A stretch of DNA of 64,000 nucleotides from Methylobacterium terrae (GCF_003173755.1 NZ_CP029553.1:5274001-5338000), one strand, 5' to 3'; positions 1 through 9,379 are shown, numbered from the stretch's first letter. Made by a program: numbers and translations. The notes: generated from the letters alone by a model not told the origin.

Positions 1-261
1 CAGGAGTTCGATCGGCGGCCAACGATCGCGGATGAGAAGCGCCAGCTCCATTCCGGCCGTCGAGCCGCGCATGTCGAGGTCGGTGAACACCGTACGGATG
101 TCGGTCCGGGCCTCTAGGATCTGGATCGCCTCGATGATGCTGCTGGCCTCGACGGCTTCGCAGCCCGCGTTCTCGACGAACTCGGTCAGCGCCATCATCA
201 GGATCGGGTCGTCCTCGACGACGAGAACCCGTGGCAAGGTCGGGGGGTGAGACTGACCCAT
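1..261 (-). CDS. CheY-like response regulator receiver, partial (runs off left edge)
   Basis: Only the first 87 residues are visible; the gene starts at ATG 261 and leaves the window at base 1. They form the beginning of a receiver domain: a hydrophobic strand RVLVVEDD (about residues 11-18) with the acidic pocket E16/D17/D18, and a likely phosphoacceptor D61 in FTDLD. The start lies 4 bp after the stop of the HWE kinase at 266..3586, so the two are almost certainly co-transcribed and form a kinase-receiver pair. Single-domain receivers are common partners of HWE kinases in alphaproteobacteria (family knowledge), but an output domain beyond the edge cannot be excluded. Confidence 0.88.
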   Translation of the reverse strand, partial: MGQSHPPTLPRVLVVEDDPILMMALTEFVENAGCEAVEASSIIEAIQILEARTDIRTVFTDLDMRGSTAGMELALLIRDRWPPIELL

Positions 262-265
262 CGAG

Positions 266-3200
266 CTAGTGGACCTGAACTTGAACTTCGGCGAGCGGCG
301 CGCGGAACTCGGCTCTGAGGCCCGTGGGCTTAAAATCGAGGTCGGCCTCACGGGTTCCCAGCAATCCCATGCGGATCAGGCGCGACCCGAAGCCGCCTTT
401 GTTGCGCGGAGGCATCACGGCCGGCCCGCCCGTCTCGGTCCAGTCGAGGACCAGCGTCGGAGCGGCTCCGCCGCCGGTCCGCCAACTCACGCGCACCATT
501 CCGCTCTGGGCGGACAGCGCGCCGTACTTGAGGGCGTTGGTTGCGAGCTCATGCAGCAGCAGCGACAGGGACAGCGCCGCCTGCGGGCTGATGTCCATGT
601 CCGGCCCCTCGAGCGCGAACCGATCCAGGTCCGTCTGCATACTCAGCACGCTCTCCATCACGGCGCGGAGCTTAGCGGCCGACCAACTCTTCTGAATCAG
701 GACATCATGAGCGCGGGACAGGGCCAGCACGCGGCGCTCGAACGCCTCGACCAGGTCGCGCTCGCTCACGCCGCGCAGGGTCTGCGTGGCGATCGACTGC
801 ACGATGGCGAGGGTGTTCTTCAGCCGGTGGGCCAGTTCCTTGTTCAGGACCGCCTGCAACTCCTCGGCGCGCACGCGCGCCACGCCGACCTCAACTCGGT
901 CGGCGACGTTGCGCAGGAACGCCAATTCCTCGGCCGTCCAGACCCGCGGTTGCACGTCGTGGACGATGAACACGGCCACGGCACGCCCGCGCTCGCGCAC
1001 CGGCATGTTGATCAGGGCACCGATGCCGATTGCCTGCATCGGGCCGGGGGCGTCCCTGGTGCGTGGATCGGTCGTGACGTCGTCGATGACCAGCGGCTCG
1101 CCTCGGGCGAGGTGGGCCCGCAGGTCGCCGTAATCGTCGAAACGGTGTCGTCCGGCGATGCTGACCTGGCCTGGCGCGGTCCAGTCCTGCTCGATGTCGA
1201 TGAACTCGACCTCGCCGACGATGCGCCCGAACCCGGCGCGGGTCGCACCCAGGGTACGCCCGACGATCTCGGCGGCGGCCTGGGTCATTGCCCCGACCGT
1301 AGTCAGGTCGCGCAGGTCATCGCCGAGGGCCAGGAGTGCCATCCGGCGGTTTTCCGCACTGACCCGTGCGGTTGCGTCTAGGAAGATGACCCCGAAGCGG
1401 TCGCCTTCGAGCTTGAACGCATTGCCGTCGTACCAGCGACCGTTAGGGGCAAACTGCTTGGTGAACCCCCATGCTTCGCCGGTCTCGACCACCTGGGCAA
1501 ACGCGGTGATCCAGTCCTGCGCGCCTTCGCCGAACAGGTAGCGCGCGGTGTGCCCGATGACCTGGTCCGCCGGGATACCAATCTGGGTCGTCCAAGCCGG
1601 GTTGATGTCGATGATTCGGAAGTCGGCGATGTCGCCGGCGTTATCGCGGATCGCTTCGGCGAGCTGAAATCCTTCGCTCAGGCGCTCGAAAAGGCCCCGC
1701 CAATGCGCCTCGCTCGCCCGCAACGCCTCCTGGGCCGCGCGCCGCTCCTCCACGTCCAGAAGGACGCCGGGGAAGCTCAACGGGGTCCCATCTGGCCCCT
1801 GCTCGACGCGCCCGTTGGCCTCGATCCAGTAATAGCGTCCGTCGGCACGCCGGACTCGGTACTGGTGCGCATAGGCCCCGCCTCGCGCGATGGCCTCGGT
1901 GATTGCCCCCGCCAGACCCGCTTGGTCGTCTGGGTGCACGGTGGCGACGATCTGATCCAGCGGGATGCCGTCTCGACCAAGCGCCGGATCGAGGCCGAAG
2001 GAGTGGGCGAAGGCATCGTCGATCGTGAAGCGGTCGGACGGTATGTCCCAGTGCCATGTGCCGATGATCGCACCGGCCGCGAGGGCCAGTTGCACGCGTT
2101 GGATGTTCTCGCGGGCCAGGGCTTCGCTGGCCCGCAGCTCCGCCTCGGCCTCCTTGCGGGCGGTGATGTCCTGCACCGTGCCGACCATGCGCAGCACGAC
2201 GCCGGCGTCGTCCCGCACGAAGCGTCCAATCCGCGAGATCCAGCGTAAGGCACCGTCATTCGCGCGCCGAATGCGGTACTCCACCTCGGTCGAGGCTGTG
2301 CCGTCCCGGATCGTGGCCTGTGTCGAGGGGATCCCGCGGTCCTCGGGAACGGCCAGGGTCGTGAACGTTTCCAGCGAGTAGACCCCGGCCTCCGGCACGC
2401 CGTAGATCCGACAATGCTCGGCCGACACGCGCGCAAGGCCGCTCGCGACGTCGACCTCGAAAGTGCCGATGTGGGCGGCCTCCTGGGCGAGGCGTGAACG
2501 GGTATCGCTGGCCCGCAGCACCGCATCCACATCGAGGCGCTCCCGGACGCCCGACATCAGGCGGGCGAGCGTAGCGAAGAACGTCAGGGCTCCAGGGTCG
2601 AAAGCCGGCTCGCGGGTCGAGACGAACGACACGACACCGACGAGCTGGCCGCGGCTCATAATCGGGTAGCCCGCGAAAGCGTTGAAGCCTGCCTCGCGCG
2701 CCAGGGCATAGCGCGGCTCGGTGCTTGCCTGCACGGCCTCCAGCACGAGGGGCCGCCGTGTTCGGACGACGATCCCGCATAATGGCAAATCGAGATCGAC
2801 GCAGCTCAAGACGGCGCGCTGTTCGTCGGTGGTGCCGACCGACTGGATCAGCCGCAAGTGCCGGCCTTCGCGGTCGACATCGTAGATGAAGCATAGATCG
2901 AAGCCCAACTCCCGCGTGCCCATGACCAGGATAGGTTCGAGCACGGCCGCCGGGTTGGTCGCAGCGACGAGGGCGGAGGAAGCTTTGGCGAGGAGGTCGA
3001 GGCGTCGGGCCTGTTGCAGCTCGGCGCGCTGGTTGGCGAGGACCTCATCGCGACGCGCGACGTCGCGGCGCATTTCCAAGAGAGCCGAGACCTGGCGTGC
3101 AAGAGCGCGCAGATCGTCAGCCTGGTCAGACGTCAAGCCTCCAGGTCGGGGTGCGGTATCGATCACACATAAGGAGCCGACGACCTGTCCGCCCGTCAGG

Positions 3201-3586
3201 CGCAGCGGCGCGCCGGCATAGAACCGGATGTAGGGCTCGCAAGTGACGAGTGGGTTCGCGGCCGTGCGCGGATCCGCCGTCAGATCGGGGATGACGAGGA
3301 GATCGGGCTCGACGAGGGCGTGAGCGCAGACCGAGGCATTGAGGCTGGTCTCGCAGGGCGGAAAACCCACGCGAGCCTTGAACCATTGCCGATCCGCGGC
3401 CACCAAGCTGACGAGGGCGACTGGTGTCGCGCAGAGACGGGTTGCCAGACGAACGATGTCGTCGAACCCTTGCTCGGGTGGCGTATCGAGAATGGCCAAC
3501 GCATCAAGGGCTGCGAGGCGGGCGGGGTCGCTGACGGTCGTGCCGGGTGTGTCGTTCTGCATCGCGAGTGGCCGATAGGGCCACAT
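266..3586 (-). CDS. HWE-family sensor histidine kinase with GAF and PAS domains
   Basis: A 1106-residue soluble sensor kinase with no evident membrane segments. Rough domain order: GAF (25-175), GAF (205-350), three PAS domains (360-480, 495-620, 625-745, each ending in a PAC-like region), a third GAF (755-905), then the kinase core. The phosphoacceptor is H920 in ELAHRLKNTL. The ATP-binding part has the N-box (LLLHELATNALKYG), the WxE motif DWTETGG that names the HWE family, and a GFGSRL glycine box. The first methionine is at 3586, but the ninth residue (ATG 3562, MQNDTPG) is an equally good start. It follows the LOV kinase on the same strand after 189 bp and is followed after 4 bp by a receiver gene. 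The ligands of its sensor domains are unknown. Confidence 0.92.
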   Translation of the reverse strand: MWPYRPLAMQNDTPGTTVSDPARLAALDALAILDTPPEQGFDDIVRLATRLCATPVALVSLVAADRQWFKARVGFPPCETSLNASVCAHALVEPDLLVIPDLTADPRTAANPLVTCEPYIRFYAGAPLRLTGGQVVGSLCVIDTAPRPGGLTSDQADDLRALARQVSALLEMRRDVARRDEVLANQRAELQQARRLDLLAKASSALVAATNPAAVLEPILVMGTRELGFDLCFIYDVDREGRHLRLIQSVGTTDEQRAVLSCVDLDLPLCGIVVRTRRPLVLEAVQASTEPRYALAREAGFNAFAGYPIMSRGQLVGVVSFVSTREPAFDPGALTFFATLARLMSGVRERLDVDAVLRASDTRSRLAQEAAHIGTFEVDVASGLARVSAEHCRIYGVPEAGVYSLETFTTLAVPEDRGIPSTQATIRDGTASTEVEYRIRRANDGALRWISRIGRFVRDDAGVVLRMVGTVQDITARKEAEAELRASEALARENIQRVQLALAAGAIIGTWHWDIPSDRFTIDDAFAHSFGLDPALGRDGIPLDQIVATVHPDDQAGLAGAITEAIARGGAYAHQYRVRRADGRYYWIEANGRVEQGPDGTPLSFPGVLLDVEERRAAQEALRASEAHWRGLFERLSEGFQLAEAIRDNAGDIADFRIIDINPAWTTQIGIPADQVIGHTARYLFGEGAQDWITAFAQVVETGEAWGFTKQFAPNGRWYDGNAFKLEGDRFGVIFLDATARVSAENRRMALLALGDDLRDLTTVGAMTQAAAEIVGRTLGATRAGFGRIVGEVEFIDIEQDWTAPGQVSIAGRHRFDDYGDLRAHLARGEPLVIDDVTTDPRTRDAPGPMQAIGIGALINMPVRERGRAVAVFIVHDVQPRVWTAEELAFLRNVADRVEVGVARVRAEELQAVLNKELAHRLKNTLAIVQSIATQTLRGVSERDLVEAFERRVLALSRAHDVLIQKSWSAAKLRAVMESVLSMQTDLDRFALEGPDMDISPQAALSLSLLLHELATNALKYGALSAQSGMVRVSWRTGGGAAPTLVLDWTETGGPAVMPPRNKGGFGSRLIRMGLLGTREADLDFKPTGLRAEFRAPLAEVQVQVH

Positions 3587-3775
3587 CGCGCCCCGCCTGC
3601 ACCTTTTCGCAGACTCGCCATCCTGCCGCTAGTGTCCCAACTCATCAGCGAGTTCATGCGAGAGGCTGGTCGCGCACCCAAGCCGCTTGCTCTGTCAGGT
3701 TAATGACGTTCGGAGCCGGCGGCACCAAGCGCATCTTCCAGTTACTCACGGTCAGGCTACGGCGCGTTTCGGCCG

Positions 3776-6184
3776 TCAGCGCCCGCGCGCTCTTGCCTCC
3801 TGCACGGCGCGTCGCAGCACCCGCGACAGGTCCGTTACGGAATACGGTTTTCGCAGCAGGTCGAAGCCGTGCGTCCCCTCGGCCGCGAGCACGTCGCTGT
3901 AGCCGGAGGTCAGAACGACCGGCAGGTCGGGCCGGCGCCGGCGGATCTCGGCCGCGAGTTCGACGCCGTTCATGCCCGGCATCACCACGTCCGAGAACAC
4001 CACCTCGAATCGGAATGGAATGCGCTCAAGCTCGGCCAGTGCCTTCGACGCATCCGTTGCCCAAACCGTCGAGTAGCCGAGCTCGCGCAGGGCCTGCTGA
4101 GCGAAGGCGCCGACGTCCAGATTGTCCTCTACGACGAGAACGCAGGTGCCGTGCCCGTCGGCAAGTGCCTCCGGCTCCGCAACGGGGTCGCTAGCTTCGA
4201 CCGCAGCGACGCGTGGGAGGTAGAGGGTGAAGGTCGTGCCCTCGCCGACCGCGCTCTCGACGATGATCTCGCCGCCGGATTGCTTGGCGAAGCCGAACAC
4301 CTGGCTCAGTCCGAGCCCGGTGCCCTGACCGACGGTCTTTGTGGTGAAGAACGGCTCGAAGATGCGCTCCAGGTTCTGGGGTGCGATGCCCGCGCCGGTG
4401 TCGGAGATGAATATCGCGATGAAGTCGCCACGCTGCGGCGGGTGCGCCCGGACGGCAGGAATGCGGCCGGCGCGGCGAAGCCCGATGCGCAGGCGGCCCT
4501 CGCCGTCCATCGCGTCCCGGGCGTTGACGACGAGGTTCACCAACGCCGTATCGAACTGGCTCGGGTCGGCGTTGACGTGCAGGTCCCGCCGCTCGCCATC
4601 GGGTAGGCCGAGCTCGACCTGGATACGTGCCCCCGTGAGCGTGCCGACCATGTCGGCGAGCGCCGCCACGGCGCGGTCTGCTGCGAAGGTTTCCGGCCGC
4701 AGCGCCTGTCGACGTGCGAAGGCGAGGAGCTGACCTGTGAGCTTGGCGGCACGGTCGACCGTGTCGGAAATGGCACCGACGTAGCGAAGCCGGCGCTCCT
4801 CTGCGAGGTTGGGTCGCTTCAGCAGGTCGGTCGAGGACTTGATGACCGTGAGCAGGTTGTTGAAGTCATGAGCCACGCCACCGGTCAACTGACCGACGGC
4901 CTCCAGCTTCTGGGATTGGCGCAATTGCTCTTCAAGAGCCCGACGTTCCGTGATGTCGCGGCCAGCGGCGTAATAATGGTCGTCCCTAGGGATAGCGTTC
5001 CACGAGAGCCACCGGTACCCGCCGTCCTTCGTCCGGACGCGCACGTCGATGTCATGCAGCGGAAACCCGGCGCTGATGCGCTCGAAGGCCGCCGCGGCCT
5101 GCGCATAGTCGTCGGGATGCACGAACGCGTCGAAGCGGGTGCCCACAACCTCGGCGACATCCCATCCGAGCGTTTCGGTCCAGGCGGCGTTCGCCTTGCG
5201 AAAGACACCATCGAATCCGCAGACCACGAAGAGGTCGCGGCTGGCGCGCCACACCATGTCGCGCTCGTCGGCTCGCTCCTGAGCGGTGGCCTCCAGGTGG
5301 CTCTCGAGACGGCGGCGGTCGGTGATGTCGTTGAACAGGATGGCGACCCGGTGCTGCTCGGGCTCTCCGATCCGCAGGGCGTGGACGTCGTACCAGCGCC
5401 CCATTGCGATCGACCCGCTCTCGAACCGTACGGGCTGGCCGGTCCGCGCAACCTCGCCGTAGGTGTCGAACCAGGAGCGTTCGAGCCCGGGCACGAGTTC
5501 GCTAGCCCAGCGCCCGGCCGCGTCTCGCACGCCCGTCTGCGCCGCGAAGGCGGGGTTCACTTCCATGAACCTGTAATCGATCGCGCGCCCCTGTGCGTCG
5601 AAACGCATCTCGATGACGCAGAACCCGCTGTCGACCGCGTCGAAGAGCGCCCGGTACCGGGCTTCGCTCTCGGCCAAGACCCCTTCTGTGGTGCGGAAGC
5701 GGGTCACGTCGAGCTGGCTCGCGAAGAAGTAGCGGAGTTGGCCCCCATCCGGATCGAAGACGGGGCTGACGTAGAGCTCGTTGCGGAACGGCGTGCCGTC
5801 GCGATGGTAGTTCAGGATCTCGACCACCACGTCGCGCCGGGCAGCGATGGCGTCACGGACCTTGGCGACATCGGCCGGGTCGGTCCCAGGGCCCTGAAGG
5901 AAGCGGCAGTTGCGCCCGATCAGCTCGGCAGCGTCGTAGCCGCACAGGTTCTGGAAGGCCCGATTGGCGAATACGATGGGATTGTCGGGCAAGTTGGGGT
6001 CGGTGATGATCTGCGGCATACGGGTCTTCTCCGCTGCCGTGAACAGAAGGTCGGTGGAGGCCGCGGAAGTCCGCTCACCGCGATCCGGCCGGCGCAGGCC
6101 ATCCCCGCGCTCGGCCTCAAGCCTCGCGACGCGGGCTTCGAGCTCGCGCTCGCGCCGCCGCAGCCTCTCGATCTCTGCGTCCAT
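3776..6184 (-). CDS. LOV-domain hybrid histidine kinase with C-terminal receiver
   Basis: An 802-residue soluble hybrid kinase. A short charged coiled coil (1-27) precedes a LOV-type PAS domain (about 50-155) with the blue-light signature GRNCRFLQ at 90-97; C93 is the residue that would form the flavin adduct. Two more PAS domains follow (about 170-285 and 300-400). Then come a HisKA domain with H439 in GGVAHDFNN, an HATPase domain ending in a [12 protein letters not shown] lid, and a receiver (about 680-800) with phosphoacceptor D732 in FSDVVMPG. It probably senses blue light through flavin and phosphorylates its own receiver. It heads a minus-strand signalling cluster with the HWE kinase. 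From the last PAS domain onward it closely resembles the kinase at 38591..41854. Confidence 0.93.
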   Translation of the reverse strand: MDAEIERLRRRERELEARVARLEAERGDGLRRPDRGERTSAASTDLLFTAAEKTRMPQIITDPNLPDNPIVFANRAFQNLCGYDAAELIGRNCRFLQGPGTDPADVAKVRDAIAARRDVVVEILNYHRDGTPFRNELYVSPVFDPDGGQLRYFFASQLDVTRFRTTEGVLAESEARYRALFDAVDSGFCVIEMRFDAQGRAIDYRFMEVNPAFAAQTGVRDAAGRWASELVPGLERSWFDTYGEVARTGQPVRFESGSIAMGRWYDVHALRIGEPEQHRVAILFNDITDRRRLESHLEATAQERADERDMVWRASRDLFVVCGFDGVFRKANAAWTETLGWDVAEVVGTRFDAFVHPDDYAQAAAAFERISAGFPLHDIDVRVRTKDGGYRWLSWNAIPRDDHYYAAGRDITERRALEEQLRQSQKLEAVGQLTGGVAHDFNNLLTVIKSSTDLLKRPNLAEERRLRYVGAISDTVDRAAKLTGQLLAFARRQALRPETFAADRAVAALADMVGTLTGARIQVELGLPDGERRDLHVNADPSQFDTALVNLVVNARDAMDGEGRLRIGLRRAGRIPAVRAHPPQRGDFIAIFISDTGAGIAPQNLERIFEPFFTTKTVGQGTGLGLSQVFGFAKQSGGEIIVESAVGEGTTFTLYLPRVAAVEASDPVAEPEALADGHGTCVLVVEDNLDVGAFAQQALRELGYSTVWATDASKALAELERIPFRFEVVFSDVVMPGMNGVELAAEIRRRRPDLPVVLTSGYSDVLAAEGTHGFDLLRKPYSVTDLSRVLRRAVQEARARGR

Positions 6185-6348
6185 GACCCCCTCTGAGCGC
6201 GAGCAGCTTTCGAATCGGCGTAGGACGACGATCGCAAGGTGGATAACGCGGCACCACGGCGCAGGTTGGCGTCGAATCGGCCGCGACGTTCATCGGCATC
6301 GCGCGTTGTCGTCGGCCCTTACCAAAGGGCGTCTTTGAGGGGAACGAC

Positions 6349-6489
6349 ATGCAATCGGACACGCCGCGGCCGGGAGACGATCCATTGCCGCCCATCGGTG
6401 ACCCGCCACCGGACCCAGCCCCGCCGGAGGGCGACCCACCCAGCGAGCCCCCGGCGCCCCAACCTCCTGGCCCGATCAGCCGGCGCTAG
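6349..6489 (+). CDS. 46-residue proline-rich acidic peptide
   Basis: A very small open frame starting at ATG 6349 with a good ribosome-binding site (GAGGGGAA, 5 bases upstream) and ending at TAG 6487-6489. The product is built almost entirely of Pro, Asp, Gly, Glu and Ala (for example GDPPPDPAPPEGDPP), has no cysteine or hydrophobic stretch, and is probably unstructured. It is divergent from the LOV kinase and is followed by a strong hairpin at 6507..6540, so it looks like an independent one-gene transcript. The function is unknown. The ribosome-binding site and the terminator are the main reasons to believe it. Confidence 0.55.
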   Translation: MQSDTPRPGDDPLPPIGDPPPDPAPPEGDPPSEPPAPQPPGPISRR

Positions 6490-6506
6490 GGGAGTCCTTC
6501 GGCGTC

Positions 6507-6540
6507 ACAGCCCTGCGTGATCGATGGAGCGCAGGGCTGT
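6507..6540. terminator. Bidirectional terminator-like hairpin
   Basis: An 11-bp perfect inverted repeat (ACAGCCCTGCG / CGCAGGGCTGT) with a 12-nt loop lies between the small plus-strand gene ending at 6489 and the minus-strand gene ending at 6599. It sits where a shared terminator of convergent genes belongs. There is no strong T tract on either side. Confidence 0.6.
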
Positions 6541-6598
6541 CATGTTCGCTGGCTCCGAAACTTTACATCAGCTGTCCCGGGTACGCTGGCGAGTCATT

Positions 6599-8560
6599 TC
6601 ACGGACGCACCTCGATCAGGTCGTCACCGAATGAGTTCTTACGCACCGTGATCGTTACCAGACCACGCTGACCCGAAGACCATTCGGCGTCGAATACGCA
6701 CGAACGTACTGCATCCGGTTGCCCCGAATTCGTGAGCCCACGGGTCAGATCGAGCAGCTTGCGCCCCCCGAAGCGTGCGCGGTCCATCGCATTGGCGGCC
6801 TCCATCAACTGCCGGCGCACTTCGACCCGGTTGCACGGATCACGCGCCAGCGCCGTCTCCTCCTCGCGCCGGAGGCGAGCCAGGGTCTCGGCAGCGGCTC
6901 GCTCCTGCGCCGCCCGGTCGGCGGTGCGCTGAGCTGCGTCGCGTTGCTGTTGCGCTACCGCCTCCGCCGCCTGCCGCTCGGCTTGCGCCCGGGTCCCAGC
7001 CTGCCGTTCTGCCTCGATCCGCGCGGCCCGCTCGCGCTCGGCAGCTGCCGCATCATCACGCTCGCGATTCTGACGTTGCAGGCCCGCCAGTTCTTCTTCT
7101 TGCTGCTGGGCTCGCGCTTCCCGAGCCGGGCGGTCCCGCTCCCAGGCTTCGGCTTCGGCCAGTCGGGCTGCCCGTAGCCGTGCGCCGATGTGCGCTCGTG
7201 CCGCCGCAACCTGCGCGGCTTCGGCGGGAGCGAGCTTCAGCCCCGCCGCGAGTGCATCGACGGCTTTGAGCTTGCCAGCGATGTCGTCGGCAGAGGTTGA
7301 GTTCTCGGCTTCGGCGGCCCGGCTCAGAATGCCAGCAAGCCGTGCTGCGCCCGCGGCCCCCTCCTGCTGCGCCTGCCGGATCGCAGCGGCATTCCCCGCC
7401 TCCTGTTGGGAGACAATGACGCGCATCCAGCTCTCGTCGGCTTCGACCGGCGAGCCGGACTTCTTGCCGCAAGCCAGCACGCGGTTCTCGAAGGCGCGCC
7501 AGACCTCGTAGTGCCAGGCCGCCAGCGGCACCGAAAACGGTGCGGCCGTAGACGCATCAGGCGGCCCACCGCTCGTCCACGCGTTGACCGTCGCCTCGGT
7601 GAAGCGGTCGCATGACAGGATCTCGAAGGCGCGCGTGTAGTCCGGCTCGCCCGGGCGGGGACGAGATCCGTTCTGTCGGCCCATCGGCTCGCCGAATCGG
7701 TTCACGTAACCGGTGTAGGTCTTCAGGGTCGCGATGCTCTTCTCGACGGCAGCCTCCCAATCGCGCAGGGTCATATCCTCGCGGAAGCCCGGAAGCGTGC
7801 GCTTGCAGTCGAGCAGGAAGGCCCGATAGCGGTCGTACTCGGCGTCGCCCCACCGGTAGATCGACAGGTCGAACAGATCGGACAGCTGCTCCCGCGTGCC
7901 GCCACGAGGGCGTTCGGGATCGTAGGTCTCGCAGCTCGGCAGTGTCATCCCGGTCGCGCCGGGTTGGGCGCTCGCCGGGCCAGCACCGGTCACTGCGGCG
8001 GCCAGAACGGCTGCTCCAACGACGATGCCAGCCACCGAGGACGTGCGCGCCCGCCGCGCGCTGGCCGAGGCGATGAGACGCGCCGTGCGGAGGTCGCCGG
8101 TCTGACGCTCGCCGACGTGATAATGTCCCGCTGCGTCCCGCAGCACCGCAACCCCATCCTGGGTCTCGACGTGGGTCAGACCCACGGCCGTGTAGCCCGA
8201 CCATCGTGCTTCGATGGCTGAGACCATCGACGGCAACGCCCCTTTGTCGGGCACCGCCGCCCAGGCCCGCCGCAGTTCATCAAGGGGAGGCGCCCCGTAG
8301 GGGGCGAGCCGCCCCACCGCGGCCTTTATGTCGGGATCGTAGGCAAGGAGGGCCTGCCAAGTTTCGTCCGGAACGCCAATCGACCGCTCCGGCCTCTGCC
8401 GCGAGGGCACGAACGGCAGAATCGCCGCGGGGACGAGCAACAACAGCGAGGCCCACGCCCAGCCGACGGCGTTGAGGCCCTTTCGGTGAGCCACGACGTA
8501 GCTCACCGCGGCGGCAATCAAGGCGACGAGGAAGTAGGCCCCGGAGGCGGACAGCAGCAT
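6599..8560 (-). CDS. Unknown membrane-anchored protein with coiled-coil region
   Basis: A 653-residue protein of no family I recognise. ATG 8560 was chosen because the protein then begins with two plausible membrane helices (residues 8-24 and 32-51); the frame stays open further upstream but reads as low-complexity noise. A third hydrophobic segment lies at about 175-196, ending in PASAQ like a signal-peptidase region. Then comes a conserved-looking cysteine-containing domain (about 205-400, with the pattern IYRWGDAEYDRYRAFLLDC). A long Ala/Glu/Arg/Gln coiled coil (about 440-580) and a small C-terminal domain follow. It is divergent from the XRE regulator at 8672..8938 across 111 bp, which may control it. 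Envelope location is inferred from the helices only. Confidence 0.7.
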   Translation of the reverse strand: MLLSASGAYFLVALIAAAVSYVVAHRKGLNAVGWAWASLLLLVPAAILPFVPSRQRPERSIGVPDETWQALLAYDPDIKAAVGRLAPYGAPPLDELRRAWAAVPDKGALPSMVSAIEARWSGYTAVGLTHVETQDGVAVLRDAAGHYHVGERQTGDLRTARLIASASARRARTSSVAGIVVGAAVLAAAVTGAGPASAQPGATGMTLPSCETYDPERPRGGTREQLSDLFDLSIYRWGDAEYDRYRAFLLDCKRTLPGFREDMTLRDWEAAVEKSIATLKTYTGYVNRFGEPMGRQNGSRPRPGEPDYTRAFEILSCDRFTEATVNAWTSGGPPDASTAAPFSVPLAAWHYEVWRAFENRVLACGKKSGSPVEADESWMRVIVSQQEAGNAAAIRQAQQEGAAGAARLAGILSRAAEAENSTSADDIAGKLKAVDALAAGLKLAPAEAAQVAAARAHIGARLRAARLAEAEAWERDRPAREARAQQQEEELAGLQRQNRERDDAAAAERERAARIEAERQAGTRAQAERQAAEAVAQQQRDAAQRTADRAAQERAAAETLARLRREEETALARDPCNRVEVRRQLMEAANAMDRARFGGRKLLDLTRGLTNSGQPDAVRSCVFDAEWSSGQRGLVTITVRKNSFGDDLIEVRP

Positions 8561-8671
8561 GGCGGAGGTTCCGTGGAGCGGGCCAACGGCCTGCGGCCGA
8601 GCCCTTGGATGATCGGAATGTGGGACTGTTGGTCCGTCGATTGTCAAGCCGTGGACTGGCTCTCTCGCGCC

Positions 8672-8938
8672 ATGGAGGCGCGAGCACTCATCGGCTGGAA
8701 TCTGCGGCGGCTGCGCGTCGCCAAGGGTCTCTCGCAGGAGCGACTGGCCCTCGCGGCCGGCATCGACCGCGCCTATGTCGGGCGGGTCGAGCGCGGCTCG
8801 GAGAACGTGACGATCTCGACGCTGGAGGCGATGGCGGTCGCCCTGGCGGTGCCGGTCGCGGCGCTGTTCATCGAACCCGAAGCCGGGGCCGAGCCGCCAA
8901 TGCCATTGCGGGCCGGGCGGCGTGCGAAGTCCGGGTGA
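8672..8938 (+). CDS. XRE-family helix-turn-helix regulator
   Basis: An 88-residue DNA-binding protein made almost wholly of one lambda-repressor-like HTH_3 domain (about residues 6-66). It has the typical core GLSQERLALAAGIDRAYVGRVERG followed by TISTLEAMAVAL. ATG 8672 is the first start that gives a clean N-terminus for this domain. Such short XRE proteins are common on mobile elements and usually repress their own or a divergent promoter. Here the divergent partner is the unknown membrane protein starting at 8560. There is no C-terminal sensing domain, only a basic tail. Confidence 0.85.
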   Translation: MEARALIGWNLRRLRVAKGLSQERLALAAGIDRAYVGRVERGSENVTISTLEAMAVALAVPVAALFIEPEAGAEPPMPLRAGRRAKSG

Positions 8939-8988
8939 ACCTCGACACCGGGTTAGGGAGGCTGGTTGCGCTTCGCGCACGGTCAACC

Positions 8989-9378
8989 TCACGCGCCGAT
9001 CTCCAGTTGCGGGGCAACTCGGATGAGAAGCGCCCAAGCTGCATCGACCGCCGCGCGGGTCCGGGTGTCGAGGTCGCGCGATCGGAGTGCCGGCGCGGTG
9101 AGCAGCGCGAGCAGCCGTTCCGAGAGGTCCGGCGCGGCGGCCAGGAGCTGAGCGTCGGCGAGCCGTTGGATGCCGGTGGCGATGTGCAGCGGGCAGCCGC
9201 CGGGCTCGACAGGTGCATCCCGCCGAATGAAGTAGGGCCAGCCACCCGGGCGGTCCTCGGCCGCCGGCTCGACCCCGAGCATAGTTTGCGCGGGCGACGC
9301 GTCCGGCTCGGCCGTGCCGCGCACCAACCACGGCCCGGGGGTGGGGATGACTGACGCCGCCAGTCTGCGTCCGGCCAC
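8989..9378 (-). CDS. Phage-type small protein (Ea22/Ead-like pattern)
   Basis: A 129-residue protein with the layout seen in many prophage and plasmid hypotheticals. An N-terminal TPGPW motif (about residues 13-17) is followed later by a segment ending in ADAQLLAAAPDLSERL (about 73-88), like the ANARLIAAAPELLEAL stretch of Ea22/Ead-type phage proteins. The biochemical function of that group is unknown. The start is GTG 9378, placed 1 bp after the stop of the DUF3768 gene (9380..9718), which implies translational coupling. The match is by pattern only, and the assignment supports a mobile-element origin more than a function. Confidence 0.6.
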   Translation of the reverse strand: MAGRRLAASVIPTPGPWLVRGTAEPDASPAQTMLGVEPAAEDRPGGWPYFIRRDAPVEPGGCPLHIATGIQRLADAQLLAAAPDLSERLLALLTAPALRSRDLDTRTRAAVDAAWALLIRVAPQLEIGA

Positions 9379-9379
9379 G

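Noticed and set aside
6599..9331. Extending the unknown membrane protein to an upstream start (910 codons)
   Set aside because: The extra N-terminal 257 codons are arginine/proline/glycine noise and overlap the XRE regulator gene on the other strand; ATG 8560 gives a proper membrane-helix start.
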